Positions 48,951 through 60,435 of a stretch of DNA of 64,000 nt are shown in pieces (within the stretch, counting starts at the first letter, position 1; every line of letters begins with the position of its first letter). The DNA comes from Xanthostigma xanthostigma (lineage: Eukaryota; Arthropoda; Insecta; Raphidioptera; Raphidiidae): the NCBI GenBank assembly GCA_963575645.1, contig OY754476.1, positions 9,858,001-9,922,000 of the forward strand, in the 5' to 3' direction. Below the pieces are notes generated by a model that had not been told where the DNA came from, made no database searches, and saw nothing but the letters and a program-made list of their open reading frames with translations. The position numbers were made by a program, and so were the translations under genes.

Positions 48951-50000
48951 CGTTCGGCTTTTATAGTGTATAAGAACATTGAGACCACTTTCGTTACATT
49001 ATCAATCCAAAGAATCACTTAAACGTGTCAAAAGAAGTATAACTTCAAAGAAGTCATGCATACACGACCGAAGTGCAATATTAGATAAAAATTTTTCAAA
49101 TCAATGTCACTGTCAGGATTGATTTATAATAATAATTATAAATTTATTCCCACAATTTCTTTACAAATACCTACAAATTATAAATCTTAAATTAAGGAAT
49201 TTTCCTACTCAACTTGACTAGGGTAGGAGTGTTCAAATTGAAAAATAAAAATAATCGAAAAATAGTGTGTTTGAAACGGTAGATTTTATATTTAGTTACG
49301 TAATAACATATTCTAAACTGGTAAAATGAAAAAAAATTGAACGATAAAAGATAAAGATAAAACTCCAACAACTCTGATTTTAATAACCAATTTATGAAAA
49401 ATAATTTAAATAGATATGCTCAGAAATATGTCTATTTATCTTCTACCGTTCTTGAAATAATAAGAAAGAAAACAAGTTTGTTTAAGGGCTTTTTCCTTCT
49501 TTGATAAATGCTACACGCTATAGAATTTTGGAAGCCTATTTTAGAAACATTCGATATGTAGATCCCTTACTAGTATTCGGGCGAAAAAATAAGTAAATTA
49601 TTTCCATATGTATCACAATAACAAGGACAGCTTGTATATACATATGTTTGTATACGCGAGTATCTATATATTTATCGTTCTTTAATGGTTGACAACCGTT
49701 TGTAATTGATTTTCATTAATCAAATGTTTATTTTTTACTCGTTGAATCGACTTTATAATATTTGTTTATTATTTACCAGGTTAATGGATAAATGTATTTC
49801 ATTCGTTATTAAAAAAACTATTTATTGATTTCGTCTTAAACCAAAGTTTTAAAAACAGCATCTTTCTAAAAAAATGTAAACAACGATCACTCGATGTGCA
49901 AAATATCCATTGAATACACAATTATTATTTTAAATAAGATATAACAGTATTATTGCCCGTTAAAATGCGGAAAATTGATTTTTAAAAATTATTTTTTTTT
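48951..50000. other. gene-free AT-rich stretch
   Basis: A small fragment AATGTCACTGTCAGGA at 49104-49119 matches the 3' end of the tRNA-headed repeat at 5.86 kb. Otherwise nothing recognised. Confidence 0.4.
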
Positions 50001-50300
50001 TGCGCAGTGAAAAGGGGAAGGCGTTTGGGGGGAGTCCTTTAAAAAGCAATTACGGGGTCGTGTCGATGCGATGGTGGTTTTGGAAAGAGGAGGACGTCTG
50101 GGGGGGGGGAGTTTTTTAAAAAACTATTACGGGGTCGTGTCGATGCGTTGGCGTTAACTTTGCGCAGTGAAAAGGAGAGGGCGTTTGTGTAGAGTTCTTT
50201 AAAAAACAATTACGAGGTCGTGTCGATGCAATGGTTTTTTTTTGCGCAGTGAAAAGGGGAGGACGTTTGGGGGAAGTTCTTTAAAAAACAATTACGGGGT
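50001..50300. repeat. minisatellite, four units of about 81 bp
   Basis: Unit landmarks TGCGCAGTGAAAAGG, a G-run, CTTTAAAAAACAATTACGG and GGTCGTGTCGATGCGATGG recur with starts at 50001, about 50082, 50161 and 50243. Units differ by small substitutions; the second has lost the TGCGCAGTG start. Two further units occur at 52755-52895. Confidence 0.88.
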
Positions 50301-52754
50301 CGTATATAGATAGTAATACAGTAATTCTACACCAGTTGTTATGACGTGTGTATTTGATTTCTGATTGGTTAGATTCAAAAAATGACAGTGAAAGACAAAA
50401 AGTTTTTACGTATTTTTGAGGAAATTTGTGAATAATCCGTGAAGTTTTTTTTGGAACGTCAAAATTTAGAGTTTTCTGTGACTTAAAAAAAAAGTCAAAA
50501 TTTGGACACATCGAGTTATCGTACTGGACCCGATGGCCTTATAAACGTTAATACAAAAGTTTAAATTTAAAACTGTATAGGTACACTAAAAACAGACTGT
50601 AACAAAAATTCATTGTAATTTGTATCTATATTTATGAGAAAGAATAACATTAATTCATTATGAACGTTAAACTTAAAATAAACATAATTTTATTAAATAA
50701 TATCAACAACTAAAAAAATATCAATTAACGGATAAAATTCAAGTAAATATTGTCTAATTTGAATAATTTTCGAGTTGATACAAGCCATTGGAACATTTTA
50801 ACATTGATACCTACTTAGTAGTTGTACTCAGTCATTACCGTAAACATTTCAGGAATAACCAATTTATTCCCTGCGTGCAATCAGTGTCCCGCTGGTAACC
50901 GATTAGTGAGGCATTTTGTAAAAGTAAATACATAGGTATATTCAACTTTATATTATAGTACCATGCAAGTATGTATGAGATTTGTACTAGAGATGCAAAC
51001 GTGAGTAGTATTTCGTTCACGGTCATTTCAAGCTAACGCCCGTTCACGTATGGGTATGATTTTTTTAAAACCGCATAGACGGAGAATCCATCGTCAGATT
51101 TACTGTAGGTATCCAATCCACATACGACGTTTATTTGAGCAATCAAAAAGACCCTCACTATTTTTATTTTGCCCGACAATTGGATATTGACGTCACGTTC
51201 AGTCATTTTTCGGACTGTCTTCGTAATATGTCATCGACTACCAAGGTTAGTAGGATACATAGACTGCCACGTTCCATTTGATCAATCAGGGCAAGCACAG
51301 AAATGACAGCTGGCGGACCGTTCATATTATTATCAACCTACAAATGACAATATTAAAAATGTGATTTATATTTAACTAGGACTACATGCAAATTAAAATT
51401 CAATTTACTGCGAATCATATCAATAGTCTATCTTTTGATTTCTTTGACATTTTGTTCTGGCTTTAAAGTTTATAAATAACAGCCGTTGCCACTCAATCAA
51501 TTGATAGGTCCGCCGAATGACGTCATCCCCCACTACTATCCAACGAAACGAGGCAGCTTTTGTACTCACCGAGTACTTTCATATCGTGTCGCACAACCTT
51601 GTCAGTCCTAATAAAAATAATAATAATTGTGCTTTCCCATTTGTCTGCCCTAATTCGTTGAGTATTCGATACAGAGGCAACTCGATGGTCGGCTCTCTCA
51701 CACCTTGCACGTGGTCTTAATGCTTATTAACATCAGTTCACGTTCACGAAAATTTTATTGAATTCACGCCCATTCGTGTTTACGGCGTGTCACGCCGTGA
51801 CCCCACTGTGTCACGAAAAATATCACGCATGGATTGCGCCTCTAGTTGTTATTCTATACCATACATATCTCACAGAGGCGAGTTTCCATCAAGTAAAATA
51901 AATATTGCAAAAATAAGAAAGCACGTCTGCTCTGATCGACTTTTGAGTTGAAATATTACTGTTCTTAAAAAAATAATTATACTTTTTAATTTTTTATAAA
52001 ACTGATTTTAATATTTAAATGACCAGACATAAAAATTATAAAGGTGATCGTTTTTTTCAATCAAGCTTGTAAAATATTTATTTAACTATCTAATAAAAAT
52101 ATTTGTAAATAATTTATTTGGACTATAATCAATGGTAATATTTTATGTTTTTTTGCGCCAAATTTTTTTATGCTTTTAAATTGACTTTCTTATTTTTTAT
52201 TACTGTATAATATTAATCTCAACATTATTACAAATCGTTTTGTACAAAAAGGAACAATTTAATAATAAAATCGGGTTTTCAAAATATAGATAATAATGCG
52301 GCGAAGATTATTTAGTCTAACTACTAAAAATAAAAAATTTGTATTAACTGCCATTTCACTGTTTTCATCAAACACTATGAATTTTAAAAACATGCTACTG
52401 TGCTCTCTGGGTTTAAATTTGCAACAAGCAAAGTTAGAGTCGCGCGCGGTTTGGGGTGCTAAAAAAGTTTTACATATCAATAAAAACATTATTATAATGT
52501 AATAGATGCAATATTAAAATGTAATCAGCAGGTCGATTTTTTCAAATTGTTCCGCTTAGGGAAAATAATTTATACATTTGCAAATAAAAAAATACTTTAC
52601 AGCGATTAAAAATTTTGGAAATAATTATGTTAGATGAACTTCAAACGCAAATAAATAATGGCTGCTACTTTAAGGTAGCAAAAATATTAGTCAAGTCAAT
52701 AAGGTACTATAAATAATGACATGGCGACTAATATTAGCAGTGGAGTGACAAAGA
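50301..52754. other. gene-free stretch
   Basis: 51020-51860 is GC-richer, with repeated TCACG/CGTGA words near 51735-51835. The 67-codon frame at 51517-51720 has no domain. If the exon at 53.4 kb continues leftward, this lies in its intron. Nothing else recognised. Confidence 0.4.
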
Positions 52755-52895
52755 TTTAGGGGGAGTTTTTTAAAAAACAATTACGGAGTCGTGTCGATAC
52801 GAAGGTATTTTTGTTGCGCAGTGAAAAGGGGATGGCTTTTGGGGGGAATTATTTAGAAAACAATTACGGGGTCGTGTCGATGCGATGGCGTTTTT
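52755..52895. repeat. second site of the about 81-bp minisatellite
   Basis: Two units related to 50001-50300: GGGGGAGTTTTTTAAAAAAC with GTCGTGTCGATACG, then TGCGCAGTGAAAAGG (52815) to GTCGTGTCGATGCGATGG. It lies about 0.5 kb from the splice donor at 53385. Confidence 0.85.
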
Positions 52896-53385
52896 ATATT
52901 ACGGTTTTAAATGTTGTTTCTTTGTTTATTATTTGACTATAACTTTAAAGATGTCAGTATTTAGAAATGCCCATATTGTATTTTTTATCCGCCGTCAAGT
53001 TTCCACTTAACAATAAATTCAGTTACCAAAACAAAAACTCGATGCTTACAACTTATTATTAAGCTGCTACTTTTTACTTAATACTATCCTCCTTAGTAGT
53101 ATCTAACCTACTATTTTTGCTACCCACTTTAATTTTATTTAATCCCTAATTCAGATTAATTTGTCGCCACGTTAAATACTAGCCTTAGAGAAAGAGAGAA
53201 ATAATGTATCCGAATCAATAGGTAAGAGTTTTTTTGACTGTCGTAGATGGAGTGTTTGCGAGTTATCAAGACTTGCATAGACGAGTATTTGGTTTAATCT
53301 TATAGGTAAAATATCTGCAAAAACTAATCGAAAGACAGACGTGAAGTCCTCAGACAACATCCTCGAGATAATAATGGAAACTCAC

Positions 53386-53678
53386 CGATAATAAGGAAAA
53401 CCTTGCGGCATATGCAGGTCCATGGGCATGGCAGCCGCTGCGGCAGCCGGATGCGCGTGTGCTGGATGATGTGCATGCGCCGCACCAGGATGCGGAAAGC
53501 CGACGGCAGCTGCAGCGGCCGCAGCGGCCTGGTGATGATCACCGGCCGCCGCTTGCATCATACTGGCGCTCGCTGCAGCTACATGGTGATGACCAAGCAC
53601 GGCCGCTGCCCAAGGCGATGACGCGAAACCGGCACTCGCGTGGTGATCCAGGTCAAAGCCGCGATTTACTGTGTGCAT
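53386..53678 (-). CDS. first coding exon of an Ala/His-rich, probable transcription factor (partial)
   Basis: A 293-nt exon: 97 codons plus 2 nt. The ATG (53678-53676) is directly preceded by in-frame TGA, so translation starts here unless a splice acceptor intervenes. The 3' end reads TATTATCG|GTGAGT, a consensus splice donor with GT at 53385-53384; reading through it hits TGA at once. The 97-residue N-terminus begins MHTVNRGFDLDHH. It is His-rich and has Ala runs at residues 51-58 and 78-83, closing with MPMDLHMPQGFPYY. Local GC content is far above the surroundings. Low-complexity Ala/His N-termini are usual in insect developmental transcription factors, homeobox ones included. I cannot assign a family because no DNA-binding domain is in this exon. 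Later exons would lie at lower coordinates; none was recognised. Confidence 0.88.
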
Positions 53679-55535
53679 TCAATAACAGCCAAATGTGGTG
53701 CGATCTATCGCAACCACCGGAATCTACCTGTTATTTTTCTACCACCCTATCGCCACACAATTGTTATACGCTATCAATCTCCTCGCCAACGGTTTATTTA
53801 CAAATTATTGCACCTCACTAAGTTGTCCATCTTTTCGACAACAGTTATATGTATTTGCATCTACTCAAATCAGCTTAAAACTTCTTCCAACTTTGATTTG
53901 AATATCCAGAGTCACAAAGATTTACTAAATATTAATATCGACCTGTCTATATTTTCAACACCAGTTATTAGAATGTGTTGCAAAGCCGTCGATCTGCTGT
54001 ACTTGAATTCCCTCCAAACATTTCAACATCGAACTGAACGTATCACTTCCAAATCACAAAATTTAACTGTCTCCAATATGAGCTATTTGAGTTTTTTCTT
54101 ATTCTCTCCAAAGATAGTACTTTTTGGGTTAATCTGTATAGATCACGAAAGATCATCAAACGTTTATACATCTAACAAACAGCTTTAGTGTCCTCAACAC
54201 AAATTTGGGTCTGTTGGAACCGTCACGATATATTTTATAAAAAATCCTCTGGAAAATACTTGTACGGATATCCCTTTTTACTTCGTGCTGGTTTGCTTCC
54301 AACGGCGCAATGAATTATTGCACCCTTTGTATATGAAACTGTTCCTCTCTTTAACACTGTCGTCGTACATTGAAGTCACCACCGATTTTACAACCAGCTA
54401 TATTCAATAACTATGGTAAAATTCAATATCGTCGCATGTCTACTGGTGGTTTATTTTATTCAACTATCGCGTTGGGTGACTTCCAAATTTACCAGAAACT
54501 TGTCACAATCAATTTGTTGCAGTTCATTTCCAAACCATCTTATTTCAATTAGACACTTCCAACGTTCAAAATATTTTTGATATATTATTACGACCATGCT
54601 AGTAGTTAACTGTCAAAGTTTATATTTATTTTAGCATAATGATTATTTTTATAATTACACTATTTCTTTGGTATTCTCTACAATTTTATTTGTATTAAAA
54701 TTTACACTGTTTACATTTTAATAATCAGTTAAAAATTATTGTTCCGTAATAAATGAATATTTCGCTTCTATTTTTGATAATTTGAGAAGATGCCTTTATC
54801 TTCATATTTTTTAAACCCTTGTTCAATATTACAATAAAATGGTATTAATTCAAGAGATGACAAACTACGATTCAACGTATCTGGAAAAAATACAATTTTT
54901 TCAAAATCACAACTCACTCACTAAAGATAAAGATTGGTTTATCACAATTAGAAAACGATATGTAGAGTTCATTTGAAAACTACAAAACGAAAAAATAGAG
55001 CAATTTTATAAAATTATATCAGTTGTCAGTCAGAAAACGACAACAAAACACAAAACATGTATTCGAACTAACGAGTTTTCATTACAATTGCCGTTTAAGG
55101 TAACCGGTAGGTTTTATCAACTGATACCAAACAAACAACCACTGTTATTTTAAAACGTATTTATGTTTTACTTTACCGACATAATCTCTCTTAGAGTTAC
55201 TTATTACAACATATTAATATAATCTCAATCATATTACATGATCACCAAATTGTTCAATACACATAGTTGTTACTTCCAATAAAGTTTTACGAATGACAAT
55301 CAAGATGCCCAAATCAAATTAATTTTTGTAACATATACAGGACATTTTTTTTCATTAAATCATCAAGTTGCTAATGGATTCACCATTGATCGTTTTTGTA
55401 CACTGTGACGTCATGACAGTGAACGGTTTGACTTAAGAATGTGCACAATTCTTAAAGTTGCACAATATCAGATCAGATATTCTCGATTCAATAGCATCGC
55501 GGCACACTGATAACATTATCAAAATCCTTCACAGA
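53679..55535 (-). other. presumed 5' UTR / upstream region of the exon
   Basis: The plus strand here is clearly richer in C than G (the minus strand G over C), especially 53690-54560, as often seen in transcribed sequence. This supports a long minus-strand leader. The 182-codon plus-strand frame 53640-54188 is antisense to it and has no domain. No splice site was assigned; an upstream non-coding exon is possible. Confidence 0.4.
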
Positions 55536-55779
55536 CGATGAGGTTTGCCCACGAAAAGAAAAAAAAAATCAACACACTATCACTCGAAACTTTAAAAACT
55601 CGATTCGAACAAATCACTTTCAAACACAATGTTCGCGCTGAAGTGTGTTTTCATGATTTCAGGAACAAACTGAAAGACATTGCTGGCACTCGATGGTCCA
55701 AAATACAGAGAGAGGATCGAAGAATAGTGTGCTTTACAAACTATTATAGAGGATGCACGATGTTATACTGTTTGAAGCG

Positions 55780-55960
55780 CTGGAGCACGGCTAGCGCTCT
55801 ATACATGTACGCTTTGGAGTAAGGAGTGCATCGGCAGATCTCCTATCGCGATCACGTGTCCAACAGAGACGGAAGACACATTGGAGGCGGTTGGAGGCGG
55901 GAACTCCGCGCTACCACGTGACTGCTGAGGACACGGTCTGCTATAGTTACACCTACCGCT
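55780..55960 (-). promoter_or_regulatory. GC-rich candidate promoter region with two CACGTG sites
   Basis: A GC island in AT-rich DNA. It contains CACGTG at 55853-55858 and 55915-55920 (canonical bHLH sites) and a duplicated TTGGAGGCGG (55881-55900) resembling GC boxes. It lies about 2.2 kb upstream of the ATG at 53678. The assignment rests on composition and position only. The plus-strand frame 55538-55822 overlaps and shows no domain. Confidence 0.35.
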
Positions 55961-56399
55961 TCGCGTGTTAGTAGCACCTTAATACTTCACATATGATCGT
56001 TATTATTCCATATTACCTGACTAAAAAGTAAAAACGGACAACTCGCTTCAATATCTCGACTTCGCGGCTTTTGATCACATTTCACTGTAAAGATCAAACA
56101 CGAAATCCTGATCGCTGTTTCGTTTCCATAGTTCGTTTCGAAGGTGATAGTCGAATATCAAGACAAAATATGCATATTAAATTACATAAAGAGGTTTTGA
56201 TCATCCCCACTTCCACGGTAACTCAATATCAAAACGTTATAAGAATTAAAAAAATTACTATATTTTTTCAGCAAATCATTGCTTGTGACAAATTTTTGCA
56301 ATAACTCAATTTTAGTTCACATGGACTCTTTTTTTTTAAATGTACCGTAAATTATTTCTCTTCATATTTTTACCAAAAAAATCCCAATCTATCTAGGAA
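55961..56399. other. gene-free stretch
   Basis: AT-rich with a GC-richer start; the 77-codon frame at 56071-56304 shows no domain. Confidence 0.4.
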
Positions 56400-56894
56400 C
56401 AGTGTCGAATTAACCTATAAGCAAAGTAACCAATTGCTTAGGGCTTCGCGTCTCAGGGGGCACCAAAAATCAGAATTCAGAAATGAAAAGTAGGTACCTC
56501 TGCACCAGACCATGTTAACAATTTTTTTTTCTTTTTGTCATGTTCTCAAAACTTGATCTACTGATATAAAATTGTCTTTAGAAGTATAGAAGTTTTAAGT
56601 TTTGTAAATTTTTTTCAATTAAGCGTATGAAAATGCCTAAGAACCAATTTTATAGACAGTCAAATTTTCAATGAGAGTATTGTTTGTAAAATTCAATTTT
56701 TTCCCTAAAATTCTAAGCTTTTTAACTTTTTTCTATCAATTTTAAGCTTATTAGGTACATTCGCAATTTGAAAAAAAATTATACACCTAATTCATGACAG
56801 ATAGATAATATTAGAATTATTCACTGCTGTTATATAGATGAGTGCCCATAGGCAAGAAATGCTTAGGGCATCAAGGAGTCTTAATCCGGCACTG
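56400..56894 (+). mobile_element. hAT non-autonomous element with perfect 8-bp target duplication
   Basis: Ends CAGTGTCGAATTAACC and TTAATCCGGCACTG. TCTAGGAA is repeated exactly at 56392-56399 and 56895-56902. The interior matches 25833-26720 in reverse orientation and lacks the CAGGGGTCGGCAA insertion found there, giving the uninterrupted empty site. At 495 bp it has no transposase. Confidence 0.9.
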
Positions 56895-58607
56895 TCTAGG
56901 AAAGATATACAATTGTACGATTTACATGTTTTATTTAAATTTAAAAAAAAATAGATAAATCAATAAAAAATAAAATTCATGTAAAAATTTGTACAACTGC
57001 AAATCACTCTCATAGATTTGTTATGAATGGATTTATTGAGTTTAATGTTCCCTAACATACAAATCATCAATGAAGCAGAACTATGAAAAGAGTTTAGTTA
57101 TTTATAACATCACTGTGGTTTACATGAAAAAAATAACAAAACAATGCACTGACATATTATGTCCCACAAGATTAGTAACCATAACCGTAAGAAGACGCAG
57201 TTGTAGAAAATACATTTCATTCATTATCACTATAACCCGAAAAATATTCAACAAACCTGCATTTTTGGAATGTTCATTGAGAAGAAGAAAATGTCTAGTA
57301 ACAAAAACTAATGTTGCTGTGGCAGCTAGTTGGTGGCTGTCGACAGCCCCAGATCTAGAGGGGGCAAACCGGGGCACCCGCCCCAGGTGGCAATTTCAAG
57401 TGGCGCTAAAATCATAATACGGTTGAAAACCACACCCAATCTGTCCTTTTTCCGAATCTGCTTGTTTTCTGACGCTTTCTCGTTCACGAAAAATGCGAAC
57501 CATTATAGGTATATTTGTGAGTTTTTTTAAGTAATTTATCTCAAGCGCTGGGAGAGGGGTCTCTATTATCAAGTTTCTGCCTCGGTTCGAAAAAATCGTG
57601 GATTAGGGGCAGGCTGTCGTCTAACAAAGTACGAACATATTCCTTAATAAGACATACACCTATTATTAAGTTCGATTTAGCTTACATAAATCGATTATTT
57701 TATTACTGTAAATTAATTAGTAGCTAACGACCAAATTTTAATAGAACTTATATAAAATTTAAAAAATGTAAAATTTTGAAATGTCAATTTTGATTTAAAA
57801 TAGTACCGTTCCCCAGTTCTGGAGTTGAAATGATCAAATATTAGTCAGGTTTTTGATTGCTAATAAATTTCAATTCAAATTTTTAAATCAGTTAATCAAA
57901 TAACTCCAAAAAACGTACGAAAAACCAAAATACAAATTAAGAAATTGTATGGAAAAATATGTACTACCAATTATTAATATTTTAAAACATTTTTGTCAAT
58001 GTAGGTATTTTTTTTTTGAAATTTAATAATTTAATTTCTAGTTAATAATCAATATTATCAGGGAAACGTGATATATAGTATAAATAAAAAAATCGCAGGA
58101 TTGTGGACAAATATTAGATTTATATATAGTTATTATAGAATATTGATATTTATTCCAAATAATTTAATAGAAAAATGTCTACAAGATTTTTACGATAACA
58201 CTAAAAAAACGTTTAAACGTATCATATTACATCATAAAGGTATGTTTATGTTTTTAATGCTTTTTAATACAGAATACAAAATATATAAACGTTTACATTA
58301 AATTTGACATTAATATGCTATGGCTTATGACATTAACTTTAACATAAAACCTTCGAACTCATTTTCAATATAATTATCTATATCATCAGATTCTATACCT
58401 AAACGCAAGTGAGGCATGTTTTGGGCAAATGCAGAAAGTATTTGGGGCAGTTACGTTTTACCCACATATTTACTTTTTAACCGACTTCAAAAAGGTGTAG
58501 ATTCTATATTCGATACGTGTATGTTTTTTTCTCTTTTCGAAGAGTTAACCAATTTGAAAAATTTCAAACTTTTATAAAAACCATTTAAGAAATTTTTAAC
58601 TTCAACC
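56895..58607. other. gene-free stretch with a hAT-like fragment
   Basis: 57350-57415 (GATCTAGAGGGGGCAAACCG, then CCCCAGGTGGCAATTTC) resembles the left end of the element at 30859, without an identified right end. 58486-58510 has TTTTTAACCGACTTCAAAAA, a common insect repeat phrase. The 115-codon frame at 57070-57417 runs into the hAT fragment and is not credible. Confidence 0.45.
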
Positions 58608-58691
58608 GTTTTTCAACCCCCGTTCTTCGATCTCCGATTTTTGATCCCCGGTTTTCGACCCTCATTTTTTGATCTCCGTTTTTCGATCCCC
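58608..58691. repeat. 14-bp tandem repeat, about 6 units
   Basis: Successive units GTTCTTCGATCTCC, GATTTTTGATCCCC, GGTTTTCGACCCTC, ATTTTTTGATCTCC and GTTTTTCGATCCCC, preceded by a partial unit. On the minus strand the array sits in an open frame giving repeated RRSKN/GIKN-like residues. The 14-bp period is not a multiple of three, so a protein repeat is not the reason for it. Confidence 0.85.
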
Positions 58692-59493
58692 TTTAAAAAG
58701 TAACTCGGTAACCTAATAACACTACATAATACGTCATTCGGGAAGGAATGAATCTGTGATATTGATATTGATAAATTTATAATCGAACACAATAGATTAG
58801 TAATTCTAAAGTTCAATGAACCATCTTTAAATTCAGTGGGTCTATAGCGTTCGCAATTTCAGCAGTAGGTTTGTTGAGTAAAATGTAGGTACAGGTGAAG
58901 GTCCAGTACACGCGACTATAAAGCCTGCAGGGCTGAAGGGTTGAGGGCTACCGTGGATGCGTGGTTGTGGTATAGTGTAGATGTACAGTGGACAAGGCAT
59001 GCATACGGTATCAACCTTCAATGTACCTGACTCCACGGTCCATGACTTCACTACAGCTACTACATATCAATTGAGATTATATAGTGATGTTTTAGGGATA
59101 GGTTACGTAATCTACGTACGTGAACACTGTACTATATTCAGAAGGACTAACGAATCGATTTAAATAGAAATGAAATACAAATTACGTCCCATATTGTTAG
59201 TTATTACTTGACTGCGCGAAAGCAAAAGAGGGCTCATGTTTTCCATCTGTTGACATTTTTTATTTCCACGTAGATTTTAATCGGTTTGATGGATGTTGAT
59301 TAATTAACCTAACATTAAATTGAAAACTGAATTAAATTTGTTTGTTTTTTAAGCGTGGCTAACAGAAACTCATCACAAAGCTATGTTATGGTCGACACTG
59401 CAAGGCATATTGACGTTGATTTGAAAAGACTCAACAACACTAGCTAAAAGGAAGCAGACATGTCGGAAAATCTCTACAACACTCTCTTCATAT
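58692..59493. other. gene-free stretch
   Basis: A GC-richer patch at 58850-59060 reads open on both strands but shows no domain. Nothing else recognised. Confidence 0.4.
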
Positions 59494-59630
59494 TAAGTTC
59501 GTTCCAAGCAGCCAGCGAACGGTTTCGAAGTAAAACGAAGCTGTTAGTGGCGATTTTAGAACACGTTTTATCTACTGCGCATGCGGGTGACGGTTTCGGA
59601 ACCGTTTGCTGGCTGCTTGGAACGAACCTA
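59494..59630. mobile_element. 137-bp palindromic MITE, copy 1
   Basis: TIR of about 32 bp: TAAGTTCGTTCCAAGCAGCC at left and GGCTGCTTGGAACGAACCTA at right. The core is GAACACGTTTTATCTACTG and GCGCATG. A related element lies at 61381-61519. Target duplication unclear. The frames 59460-59708 and 59474-59683 cross it on both strands because of its symmetry. Confidence 0.8.
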
Positions 59631-60283
59631 TTATATAGTTGCATAATACGTCGAACAATTATTATGATATCTGTCAACTTCAAGACGCAGCAGGTGGGGA
59701 CCCATTAAAAAATAAACAAATTAAACCCTCGCCTGCTTCGTCTGGAAGTTGACCTATGTTTAAGTGTTAAAAATACATAATAATAATAACCCTTTTCTAC
59801 AAAAATTAGCAAAAATGATGATAATTAACAATAGTAATTCATTAATCATAGTAGGTTACTTGTATTATCAAAAGCCGCGTATACACTTGCGAGCCGAACC
59901 TATCGCGAATCGTTCGTGGATCGGTAGCTAACATTGGGACGGTATGCCGAACGCCGAACGAGCCGTTCGCGGTGATCCTTCGAGGTCGGTTTTATTATTT
60001 TATGCTAAGCGAGCTTAAGAACATTTAATGCTTAGTAAAGGCAGAAAAAACGAAATAGCATATTTTCAATTTTAATTGAAATCAATTGACAGCCGATCAT
60101 ATCCCTGAAAGTGTACATAACAATAATAATTCAGCTATTCAATTTTCGCCACAATAGAAAGAGGCAGTACTGTTGCTCATACGTGAGCGACTATTGGCGA
60201 TGGAATGACATTACGGGAGACTAGTCATTAACAAACTAAAATAATACACCTTGGTATTATGGTATGATAAAATTAAACAAGAT
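59631..60283. other. gene-free stretch
   Basis: 59876-59990 is GC-richer (CGTATACACTTGCGAGCCG and repeated CGAACG words) and may be a decayed transposon end. No partner seen. Confidence 0.4.
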
Positions 60284-60435
60284 ACAGACTAAAATTATTT
60301 ATTTATTATTGGCAATATTTCTTGGCTTCTTCAGAACCTTAAAAAATTTTTAAAGTCCTGAAGAAGGGAAGAAATATTACCGAAACGTTGACCAATAAAT
60401 AAGGCTCTAGTGAATAAAAGTAGTTTTAATATTTT
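60284..60435. repeat. imperfect foldback with CTGAAGA...GAAAC core
   Basis: GGCAATATTTCTTGGCTTC (60311-60329) pairs with GGGAAGAAATATTACC; x pairs with 120692-x around an AAAAAATTTTT centre. The right arm reads CTGAAGA (60358-60364), a GG...CC stem candidate, then GAAAC (60382-60386). The outer TTTATTTATTATTGG and CCAATAAATAAGG continue the symmetry after a 12-nt asymmetry. Same core as 4989-5017 and 40278-40306, though the body differs. Confidence 0.7.

Noticed and set aside
53403..53821. Plus-strand ORFs antisense to the coding exon
   Set aside because: They are open because the exon is GC-rich; the minus strand has the in-frame upstream stop, start and splice donor.
53640..54188. 182-codon plus-strand ORF, the longest in the window
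   Set aside because: It is antisense to the likely 5' leader of the minus-strand exon, overlaps that exon, shows no domain, and the low G content of the plus strand removes many stop codons.
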